Assembly (NCBI GenBank): GCA_019752835.1
Contig: JAIELR010000248.1
Span: 1-5,643, forward strand
DNA from: Gammaproteobacteria bacterium
Lineage (GTDB): Bacteria; Pseudomonadota; Gammaproteobacteria; UBA1113
Direction: 5' to 3'
Length of the DNA stretch: 5,643 nucleotides
In this document: piece by piece, positions 1-5,476 of the stretch
How positions within the stretch are numbered: the first letter of the stretch is position 1
Layout: every line of letters starts with the position of its first letter
Notes under the pieces: generated by a model
Told to the model about the DNA's origin: nothing
The model's database searches: none
Seen by the model: the letters and a program-made list of their open reading frames with translations, nothing else
Position numbers and translations under genes: made by a program

Positions 1-165
1 GTAGAGCCGGCCCAATGGATTGTGGGGGTTGCAAAGCAGGTGAACCTTAATGCCCGATCGATAGGCGTTTTCAATTTGCGAAAAATCTAGGTGCCATCCT
101 TTTTCGTCTTGCTCAACTAAACGCGATAATTCAAAACCCGCATTTTCTTTATCGATGGAAAACAA
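1..165 (-). pseudogene. MalY/PatB-like C-S lyase (PLP aminotransferase fold), 5'-truncated fragment running off the left edge
   Basis: The minus strand encodes an uninterrupted 55-codon stretch whose last part reads KVHLLCNPHNPLGRLY. NPHNPxGR after a hydrophobic strand is a hallmark of the MalY/PatB branch of fold-type I PLP enzymes (cystathionine beta-lyase, making homocysteine, pyruvate and ammonia). The preceding GWHLDFSQIE matches the usual 'W-x-DF-x-x-(L/I)E' element of that family. These elements normally lie around residues 120-170 of a ~390-residue protein, so the start of the gene should lie about 350 bases further right. Instead, family-like sequence fades at about 165-180, the frame meets a stop at 262-264, and no ATG is present; only a TTG at 165-163 could start it. 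The catalytic lysine would lie beyond the left edge. I infer a 5'-truncated remnant whose N-terminal part was replaced by the neighbouring plus-strand gene. The family call is fairly secure; the exact break point and whether any product is made are not. Confidence 0.72.
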
Positions 166-176
166 TTGACTCTCTA

Positions 177-302
177 GATAGACGTCGTTATAAAGGTAGT
201 TATTTTTTCTGTGAGTCAGATAACGAAATACTTGATGGCAGAAAAACTGAAATTTTTTATATTAATAAAAATGCAGAGTGTGAAACAGTATCGATAGTAG
301 AT
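177..302 (+). other. Coding-like open extension upstream of the 748-codon gene; possible truncated 5' part of that gene
   Basis: The frame of the gene starting at 303 is open upstream as far as a TAA at 48-50. It contains no ATG, GTG or TTG in between. From about 177 its translation looks like real protein (it includes GSYFFCESDNEILDGRK and TEIFYINKNAECETVSIVD), with A/T-rich codon use like the downstream gene. From 51 to about 170 the frame is simply the antisense of the MalY-like fragment. This suggests genuine coding sequence continued upstream of 303 before a junction at about 165-180 removed the original start. Against it, A/T-rich DNA can stay open by chance over 42 codons, and the stretch could be a leader or promoter region instead. 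Confidence 0.4.
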
Positions 303-2549
303 ATGGAGTTAGTGCGCCAGAAAATTAATAAATTAAATTATGATGAGTTTGGTAAGGCAACTTTAGAGCCTCATCATGTGGAAGCCTTTTTTATCAAAAA
401 CGGTGGACATCGACCTGATGACGGTTTTGATTTATGGATTTCGAGACTTTTGGAATCAACTCAATCTGAAATAGAAGAACAGTTAAATTATTCAGTAAAA
501 AATGGGTTTCTTCTGCAAATTAGTAATGAAAAAGATTTAAGAAAATACAATATAGGCAATATGACTGAACCATCGGAATGGGATGTACGCTATCGACGCA
601 ATAAAAGTGCGCTTATTGACGAAAATGAGGAAGTAATTAATCCAACGGATGATGAGCTGCGTATGTTATTTCAGTGCTATGTCTACTATATTACAAATTT
701 TAATAAAAAATTTTTAGACTCTATAGAGCAAATTATCAAAAAAAGCCAACAAGGCGATAAAAGTTTTTTAATTGAGTTTATTGAAAATTGTGAGTACGAA
801 AAGATTTTTCTAGAGAAATTAATTGAGACTCAAGGGAAACGATTTAATGAATGGAAATATGAATATGTGATAACAGAGGAAATACGTGTAGAAAGCTATC
901 TCGAATGGCTGACTCGCCCTATTTTACTTGATGTGATAAATAATGAACCAGAAAGCGAATTGGCTAAAGCTATCCCAGGTGTTTATCGTGCGATTTTAAA
1001 AGCCAAAACTATTGATGACTTGAGCCCTTTTGTAAATCAAGTTGATCGAAAAACATTAAAGTTAATATCAAAAATTCATAAGCTTGATGAAAATGGCGAT
1101 GATTATCGTTTATTGAGTGATTTTTTGTGTTTATATTTGCCATCAGAGGCGAACTTGTCAATTTTTAAAAAACAAGATTTAGACTACCATTTGGAGAAAG
1201 CAAAAAAACTTATCTTAAGATATGTAGCACGTCAACATATACCAATGTTGAATATTAATACACAACTTTACAATTATCCGGATACATTAAAAAACCTGTG
1301 TATTCGTAGTAAGGAAATTCGTAGTAAAGAAGCTTATGGAATAATTTATACCCTCCTATTATTAGGTGCGAATTTTACTCTCTTGCTGGATAAGTTGACG
1401 CATGTTCCGCCAATGATACAATCAATTAATAGTTTATCTAAATTTTCTGAATTTTGGGTGCGCGCTTTTACAGAGCATAAGTCGCCAAATGAGTTAAATG
1501 CTCTGGCCGAATGGTGGTTTAATGTGATTAAGCAAGCCGGCCAGAAATCATCATTTACGAATGATATTGAAGCACGTTCATTTATTCTAGATTGTGAACG
1601 CGAAGTGAATTTGTTGGGCTCGCTAATTTTAAATGAAAATCAATTATTGCATACGATGGCTAAAAGCGAGCAGCATCGCCAAAATATGAAAATATTTTTG
1701 AATGAGCTCACTCAATTTTATATTCGATTCCAATCGGAATTGAGTAAAGCAAAAGCATTTAATGATGATAGTGAGTTGCTCAAGTGTTTAATGAATATTA
1801 TGAATTATTCGAAACATGTGAATAATTATTCTTTTGTTCCAAAAGAAATTAGAAAACAGTTAAATAAATTTTCGAATGTATATAAACATTATCGAAATAG
1901 TGAGTCGATAGTCGATAACAGTATACGTATTTTATGTGAAAATAGTGAATTTTTAAAAAATTATTCCCAACCTGGTATGGATGACATCGCATCGCAAGGA
2001 AAAGCAATTTGGATTGCCATAAACGTGATAAAAGAATTAGATATAAGATTATACAATCAAGAGGAATTAATAAGAAAAACAGTTGAGGGAATGAATCAAA
2101 AAATTGAGGAACAAGGTAATAAAATTGAAGATCAAGCAACAAAAATCCACGATCAAGGCAAGCAAATTGATATACTAATGAAAGCTGAGAAAGAGCGTCA
2201 AGATGCACAAAAAATGGCTGACTTAGAACATCAGCAAGAAATTGAACGAACAGCTGCGCGAGATGCGGCATATGCAACACAAATGCAACAAATGCATACG
2301 TTAGCGGCTGCAGTACAAAAAATGCTTTTGGAGCAAAGGACAATCTCAAGTCAACAATCTGGACAGGAGGTAAATGAGTTAGTATTGGGGGATAGATTAA
2401 ATAATTTCACTACCTTCAATCCAGGGAGAGCATATGGTCACTTTGCTATGTCGCCTGAGTTGAGCCCTGAGAATGCAAGTGAAGTCAATATAACGTCTAC
2501 TGAAAATACTCCTTCTACAGAAGATACTAATTATTATAGTTATTTGTAA
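303..2549 (+). CDS. Large helical protein of unknown family with C-terminal coiled coil; candidate Dot/Icm-type secreted effector, possibly 5'-truncated
   Basis: I do not recognise this 748-residue protein. It is rich in Lys, Glu, Asn, Ile and Leu and looks almost entirely alpha-helical. It has no signal peptide and no enzyme motif that I can name. A hydrophobic stretch at residues 345-362 (YGIIYTLLLLGANFTLLL) is more likely a buried helix than a membrane span. Residues 597-680 form a predicted coiled coil that begins with four heptads (KIEEQGN, KIEDQAT, KIHDQGK, QIDILMK) and continues as a Gln/Glu/Ala/Met-rich helix. The last 39 residues (710-748) contain no Lys or Arg, are rich in Ser, Thr, Glu and Asn, and end in NYYSYL. 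Acidic E-block tails of this kind are typical of Legionella and Coxiella type IV (Dot/Icm) substrates, so an effector role is an inference. ATG 303 is the first usual start codon, but no good Shine-Dalgarno sequence precedes it and the frame is open upstream, so the native start may be lost. Base composition is visibly more A+T-rich than the genes at 3083-5476, consistent with acquired DNA. Confidence 0.8.
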   Translation: MELVRQKINKLNYDEFGKATLEPHHVEAFFIKNGGHRPDDGFDLWISRLLESTQSEIEEQLNYSVKNGFLLQISNEKDLRKYNIGNMTEPSEWDVRYRRNKSALIDENEEVINPTDDELRMLFQCYVYYITNFNKKFLDSIEQIIKKSQQGDKSFLIEFIENCEYEKIFLEKLIETQGKRFNEWKYEYVITEEIRVESYLEWLTRPILLDVINNEPESELAKAIPGVYRAILKAKTIDDLSPFVNQVDRKTLKLISKIHKLDENGDDYRLLSDFLCLYLPSEANLSIFKKQDLDYHLEKAKKLILRYVARQHIPMLNINTQLYNYPDTLKNLCIRSKEIRSKEAYGIIYTLLLLGANFTLLLDKLTHVPPMIQSINSLSKFSEFWVRAFTEHKSPNELNALAEWWFNVIKQAGQKSSFTNDIEARSFILDCEREVNLLGSLILNENQLLHTMAKSEQHRQNMKIFLNELTQFYIRFQSELSKAKAFNDDSELLKCLMNIMNYSKHVNNYSFVPKEIRKQLNKFSNVYKHYRNSESIVDNSIRILCENSEFLKNYSQPGMDDIASQGKAIWIAINVIKELDIRLYNQEELIRKTVEGMNQKIEEQGNKIEDQATKIHDQGKQIDILMKAEKERQDAQKMADLEHQQEIERTAARDAAYATQMQQMHTLAAAVQKMLLEQRTISSQQSGQEVNELVLGDRLNNFTTFNPGRAYGHFAMSPELSPENASEVNITSTENTPSTEDTNYYSYL
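1302..1331 (+). repeat. Tandem 15-bp duplication inside the large unknown gene
   Basis: ATTCGTAGTAAGGAA is followed directly by ATTCGTAGTAAAGAA, identical at 14 of 15 positions. It is in frame and duplicates the pentapeptide IRSKE (residues 334-338 and 339-343) just before the hydrophobic helix. The near-identity at DNA level suggests a recent slippage duplication. Confidence 0.85.
2100..2183 (+). repeat. 21-bp degenerate tandem repeat encoding coiled-coil heptads
   Basis: Four consecutive 21-base units (2100, 2121, 2142 and 2163 onward) encode KIEEQGN, KIEDQAT, KIHDQGK and QIDILMK. The first three share the pattern KI-(E/H)-(E/D)-Q-x-x, and the fourth has diverged. Ile recurs every seven residues, as expected for the core of a coiled coil, which may drive oligomerisation or partner binding. 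Repeats of this type can vary in copy number between strains. Confidence 0.75.
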
Positions 2550-2566
2550 AGAGAGACTTTTGTCAG

Positions 2567-2722
2567 TTATTTCTTGCGCGACTCGATGGATTGACTATTT
2601 TTCTGTAGAAAAGCAATCGCCTCTTTAATTAAGCCTATGTTTACTTCAGTAGATAAGGGCGGAAGGGGCGGTTGACTGATAGTATTAAGTTCTCCATCGA
2701 GTGCTGCAATTAGGAAGGGCAT
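2567..2722 (-). CDS. Short ORF of 51 codons, unknown; possible 3' remnant of another gene
   Basis: From an ATG at 2722-2720 the minus strand encodes MPFLIAALDGELNTIS, then a proline-rich QPPLPPLS, then a helix-like IGLIKEAIAFLQKN and a basic end (ESRKK), stopping at 2569-2567. The frame extends a further eight codons upstream (KLWTFGKH) to a stop. It overlaps the end of the dinD fragment by 13 bases in a different frame. No Shine-Dalgarno sequence is evident. Its amino-acid make-up (globular start, Pro-rich linker, amphipathic helix, basic tail) looks like the C-terminus of a real protein rather than random translation, so I infer a truncated tail of an unidentified gene joined to the dinD remnant. 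It could also be a non-coding open frame. Confidence 0.35.
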   Translation of the reverse strand: MPFLIAALDGELNTISQPPLPPLSTEVNIGLIKEAIAFLQKNSQSIESRKK

Positions 2723-2910
2723 ATGCTTACCAAATGTCCAGAGCTTTCACAAGCTGTCTTTACTTTGGAAACAACCTTTAAAAAATTCTCCCATTTGCTA
2801 TAACCGAGGAGTTGCTGTAGATCGGCTAACCAAAATTCAACTCCATCCTCTGTTTTCTGCGCATGGGATTCAAAGGTATTGGTTAGGGTATGTACAAGTT
2901 CAGCTTTCAT
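2710..2910 (-). pseudogene. dinD: N-terminal fragment of a DinD-family DNA damage-inducible protein
   Basis: The 66-codon minus-strand ORF starts MKAELVHTLTNTFESHAQ and continues through EFWLADLQQLLGYSKWENF and KVKTACESSGH. This is the characteristic N-terminus of DinD (family pattern: E-FWLARDLQ-LLGY-W-NF, then A-K-ACE-SGH-V-DHF). Full-length DinD proteins have about 270-280 residues, and E. coli DinD is SOS-induced and inhibits RecA filament activity. Here similarity ends straight after ESSGH: the frame runs LVSICPS and stops, and nothing downstream restores the remaining three quarters. One residue also appears deleted (LAD where relatives have LARD). I chose ATG 2910-2908 because family similarity begins there; a TTG 12 bases upstream is possible but adds nothing family-like. 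I see no LexA-type box (CTGT-N8-ACAG) upstream. Almost certainly non-functional. Confidence 0.82.
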
Positions 2911-2940
2911 GATAAATTTCAATTATTAACATAAGTTTAA

Positions 2941-2978
2941 ATGCATTAAATAGATTTCTGTTTAATGCATAATTTTTT
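2941..2978 (+). terminator. Perfect inverted repeat followed by a T-run: A/T-rich terminator or operator
   Basis: ATGCATTAAA (2941-2950) and TTTAATGCAT (2961-2970) are perfect reverse complements separated by 10 bases. They are followed on the plus strand by AATTTTTT (2971-2978). The layout fits a weak Rho-independent terminator for plus-strand transcripts entering from the left. The stem has only two G:C pairs, however, so it could equally be a regulator site: it lies 31-60 bases upstream of the dinD remnant start and about 110 bases upstream of the gene at 3083. Confidence 0.4.
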
Positions 2979-3006
2979 GCAACTATTTTGCGAGTGTAAA
3001 CAATTA

Positions 3007-3035
3007 ATGTTAAGCTTGCAGCACATTAGGATAAT
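3007..3035 (+). promoter_or_regulatory. Possible sigma-70-like promoter for the secreted DUF1566/beta-barrel operon
   Basis: GATAAT (3030-3035) matches the -10 consensus at 5 of 6 positions. Seventeen bases upstream lies ATGTTA (3007-3012), a poor -35 match (3 of 6). The start codon is 48 bases downstream, a reasonable leader length. This is the best candidate in an A/T-rich stretch where chance matches are common. Confidence 0.3.
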
Positions 3036-3070
3036 GTGATGTTTCTCTTTCAATCTAACGTATATTGAAC

Positions 3071-3075
3071 AAGGA
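3071..3075 (+). promoter_or_regulatory. Ribosome binding site AAGGA that fixes the start at 3083
   Basis: AAGGA lies 7 bases before ATG 3083. An in-frame TTG at 3065 sits upstream of this Shine-Dalgarno sequence and would put six extra residues (MNKDVS) in front of the signal peptide, so ATG 3083 is preferred. Confidence 0.75.
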
Positions 3076-3082
3076 TGTCTCT

Positions 3083-4666
3083 ATGAAAATAAATAAAGTT
3101 ACCGTCTGGATGGTGGGCGCCATATTATTATTACTCAGCTCACTCGTTCAGGCCGGATCGCCGGTATGGACATTTACACCTGTTCCAAATTATCCTCCGA
3201 CGGTTTCTGTTTCCCCAGGTGAAACAGCGACAATTAAATACACCATGATGAATCAATCTACAAAAATACATACGCTAGTAATGACACCTATCGCAGGCAT
3301 TACTCAATCGACTAGCGCAGGAAATTGTAGCAATCCGTTCACATTAACTTACCATCAAACGTGTATTCTCACCTTGCAAGTAGACGGCAGCGCGTTGCCT
3401 GGAAACATCATCGGTGGTCCTCAGGTTTGCCAGCAGGGTAATTCTTTACAATGTTATCAACCGAGCGCCGCTGACAGTTTGCATATCACTAAAGTCAGTA
3501 GTAGCATCGCGGGCATCTCGGTCAGTCCCTCTACGTTAGCGTTAATGGCCTATAGCGGAACGCCTGGTTATTTAACCATTACGAACAATTCAACCACTAT
3601 TACCGCAACGAATATACAAGCTACCTTACCGCCCAGTTGGACTGATGTAACAGAAGATGCTGGTCAATGCACTAGTGTTGCGCCCGGGAGTTCATGTCAA
3701 TTAGCGTTTTTACCGGGTACTACCGTTTATTGTCCAGAAAGTGTTTTAATAAAAGGAAGTAATACTACACAGATATCGGCAACGATTTCTGTTGATTCAC
3801 CATCGACAACGACACTTTCTGCCAGCGTTTCAACTTTAGCATTGGCCGCAAGCGGGAATGCACGAGAAATTACCATTAGGAATGTTGGAGGTTCGTCCGC
3901 TTATAACGTCAGTTATTCCCTATCACCCGCATTACCCAGTGGTAGTACCATTACCCCTGCAAATTGTGGGACAATGGCGACTAGCGCAACATGCGTGTTA
4001 ACAATTACGCCAGGAGCAACGCCGAGTAATACACCTAGTACTTTGAGCATCCAGGGTGTGAATACGAATGCACTGACATCGGATATATACATACTAGCCT
4101 TTGGCAGTATTTATCAAGAGGGTTATGTGTTTAATATTGATGATACAACGGCCATTGATGGCAGTATAGGGGGCACGATTGCGTCTTTAACAGATAATTC
4201 GTCAGGAATACAATGGTATAATGGAAGTTTTGTGATAACAGGTGCTTCGAGCCTTACTGATGGTGCAAGTAATACAACGCAAATTATTACGGTTCAAGGC
4301 GCTGGAAGTTATGCCGCATCGATTTGCGCGAATTATACCATTGACTCTTCCGGTAATAGTCCTTGTGCTACTGGAACATGCTATACCAGTTGGAATTTGC
4401 CTGCTATTTGTCAAATGGGACCTGCATCAAATAGTTCTGGTTGTACGGCGGGTACGCCTAATATGGCAGATAATTTATCTTTGCTTCTTAACTGTTCGGG
4501 ATCTTCATGTTTATCTGGTTTTTATTGGAGTTCTACGGAGTACTCATCTTCGCCACAAAATTCATCGTGGTTCCAGGTCTTTAGTCCTGGTGGTGCAAGT
4601 TTTCAAAATGCGGCCACTAAATCTAATCTATACCAGGTTCGTTGTGTTCGAAATATAACGCCATAA
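3083..4666 (+). CDS. Exported Ig-like/ASH-type repeat protein with C-terminal DUF1566 (Lcl_C) domain
   Basis: The 527-residue product begins with a clear Sec signal peptide: MKINK, a hydrophobic core, then LVQA and a likely cut before Gly25. Three beta-rich segments of about 100 residues follow (about 25-135, 136-236 and 237-345). They resemble ASH/Ig-like modules, with patterns such as VSPGETATIKYTMMNQS, ISVSPSTLALMAYSG and TITNNS, and repeated Cys pairs (for example GNCSNPF with HQTCILTL, and GQCTSV with SSCQLAF) suggesting disulfides. From about 346 to the end is a DUF1566/Lcl_C domain (Pfam PF07603): GYVFNIDD, GSIGG, SGIQWYNG, WNLPAICQMG, FYWSSTEYSSS and the terminal YQVRCVRN signature. 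In Legionella collagen-like adhesin Lcl this domain binds host glycosaminoglycans, so a surface-adhesion or carbohydrate-binding role is inferred. There is no collagen-like repeat here. The mix of N-terminal module and DUF1566 resembles a multi-copy Legionella family. The next gene follows after 18 bases, probably in the same operon. Confidence 0.88.
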   Translation: MKINKVTVWMVGAILLLLSSLVQAGSPVWTFTPVPNYPPTVSVSPGETATIKYTMMNQSTKIHTLVMTPIAGITQSTSAGNCSNPFTLTYHQTCILTLQVDGSALPGNIIGGPQVCQQGNSLQCYQPSAADSLHITKVSSSIAGISVSPSTLALMAYSGTPGYLTITNNSTTITATNIQATLPPSWTDVTEDAGQCTSVAPGSSCQLAFLPGTTVYCPESVLIKGSNTTQISATISVDSPSTTTLSASVSTLALAASGNAREITIRNVGGSSAYNVSYSLSPALPSGSTITPANCGTMATSATCVLTITPGATPSNTPSTLSIQGVNTNALTSDIYILAFGSIYQEGYVFNIDDTTAIDGSIGGTIASLTDNSSGIQWYNGSFVITGASSLTDGASNTTQIITVQGAGSYAASICANYTIDSSGNSPCATGTCYTSWNLPAICQMGPASNSSGCTAGTPNMADNLSLLLNCSGSSCLSGFYWSSTEYSSSPQNSSWFQVFSPGGASFQNAATKSNLYQVRCVRNITP

Positions 4667-4684
4667 TTTATTAAGGATAATAGT

Positions 4685-5476
4685 ATGTATTTTAATCAAT
4701 ATAAACGTAGTACGCTTTTATTAACGTTATTAATGGCATGTTCACAAAATGTTTTTGCGAATGAGACTAGCGGCGGCGTTCAATCACCGACGTCTCTTGC
4801 TCAGTTTTTTTCGCAAAATACGACGTCATGGGTTATTACCCTAAGTGGTGGACCTGCGTGGGTAAGTGGTGGGGAGCAACAAACATTTTATTTAGCGCCA
4901 GAGATTGAAAAAACGTATACCGCAGATCAACCCGAAAATACGGTTGCTGATGGCGATCTTTTTTTAGGCATACAAAAACCGCTATATAAAAAACTGATAG
5001 GGCAATTAGGCTTGGATTTTGGAGCAGCAAGCAGTGCTGATTTATCCGGTGATATTTGGGATGATGCTGATCCAACTTTTGATAATCATAGTTATGATTA
5101 TCAAGTGAGTCATACCGCCATTGCTTTGAAAGGCAAACTGCTCCTCGATATGAATTTACCTGTTATACCGTGGATTAGCGCGAGTGCCGGTGTGGGGTTT
5201 AATCACGCTTATAATTTTACAAATGCACCGACTATTCCCGAGGCGTTGCCTAATCCTGATTTTTCGGATAATACGACTACTGCTTTTACCTATACACTTG
5301 CGGTAGGTGTGCAACGATTTCTGACAAAAAACTGGCAGGCAGGAATTAGTTATGAATTTTCAGATTGGGGAGACAGCGAGTTAGGCAAGGCACGAGGACA
5401 AACGATGGGGGATGGTTTGTCGTCATCAAATCTTTATTCGAATGCCGTGTTGTTGAATATAACCTATGTGACATAA
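4685..5476 (+). CDS. Outer-membrane beta-barrel protein of the Legionella type
   Basis: This is a 263-residue protein starting at ATG 4685, 7 bases after AAGGA (4673-4677). The N-terminus (KRSTLLLTLLMACSQNVFA) is a Sec signal peptide, probably cut after Ala25. A short linker follows, then a barrel-like pattern of alternating hydrophobic strands: SWVITLSGGPAWV (48-60), QLGLDFGAA (107-115), TAIALKGKLLLDM (144-156), WISASAGVGFNHAYNF (163-178), TYTLAVGVQ (202-210), WQAGISYEF (217-225) and the final NAVLLNITYVT. The segments FYLAPEIEKTY, IWDDADPTFDN and GISYEFSDWGDSELGKA match, as I remember them, a widespread Legionella family annotated as outer-membrane beta-barrel protein (OMP_b-brl/OmpA-like N-terminal type). 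Its size suggests about 8-10 strands, too small to export the upstream protein through its lumen. Anchoring, surface structure or envelope integrity are likelier roles. A Cys at position 19 in LLMAC gives a weak alternative lipobox. The 18-bp spacing implies co-transcription with the DUF1566 gene. Confidence 0.88.
   Translation: MYFNQYKRSTLLLTLLMACSQNVFANETSGGVQSPTSLAQFFSQNTTSWVITLSGGPAWVSGGEQQTFYLAPEIEKTYTADQPENTVADGDLFLGIQKPLYKKLIGQLGLDFGAASSADLSGDIWDDADPTFDNHSYDYQVSHTAIALKGKLLLDMNLPVIPWISASAGVGFNHAYNFTNAPTIPEALPNPDFSDNTTTAFTYTLAVGVQRFLTKNWQAGISYEFSDWGDSELGKARGQTMGDGLSSSNLYSNAVLLNITYVT

Noticed and set aside
1332..1392. Transmembrane helix in the large unknown protein
   Set aside because: The hydrophobic stretch at residues 345-362 is short, contains Asn, and is the only one; a buried helix explains it.
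1849..2349. 166-codon minus-strand open frame opposite the coiled-coil part of the large gene
   Set aside because: It is antisense to a convincing coding sequence, has Leu/Phe/Tyr-heavy composition typical of a shadow of a Gln/Lys-rich helix, and has no family resemblance.
2581..2702. Perfect 10-bp inverted repeat ACTCGATGGA (2581-2590) and TCCATCGAGT (2693-2702), considered as ends of a small mobile element
   Set aside because: About one such pair is expected by chance at this spacing in a window of this size, and I see no target-site duplication or transposase.
2911..3000. LexA (SOS) box upstream of the dinD remnant
   Set aside because: No CTGT-N8-ACAG-like sequence is present; CTGT at 2958-2961 lacks the matching half.
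3065..3082. TTG start for the DUF1566 gene
   Set aside because: It lies upstream of the clear AAGGA site and would add polar and charged residues in front of a normal signal peptide.
4242..4658. 138-codon plus-strand open frame inside the DUF1566 gene
   Set aside because: It is a shifted-frame shadow; the DUF1566 motifs lie in the other frame and the composition is implausible.
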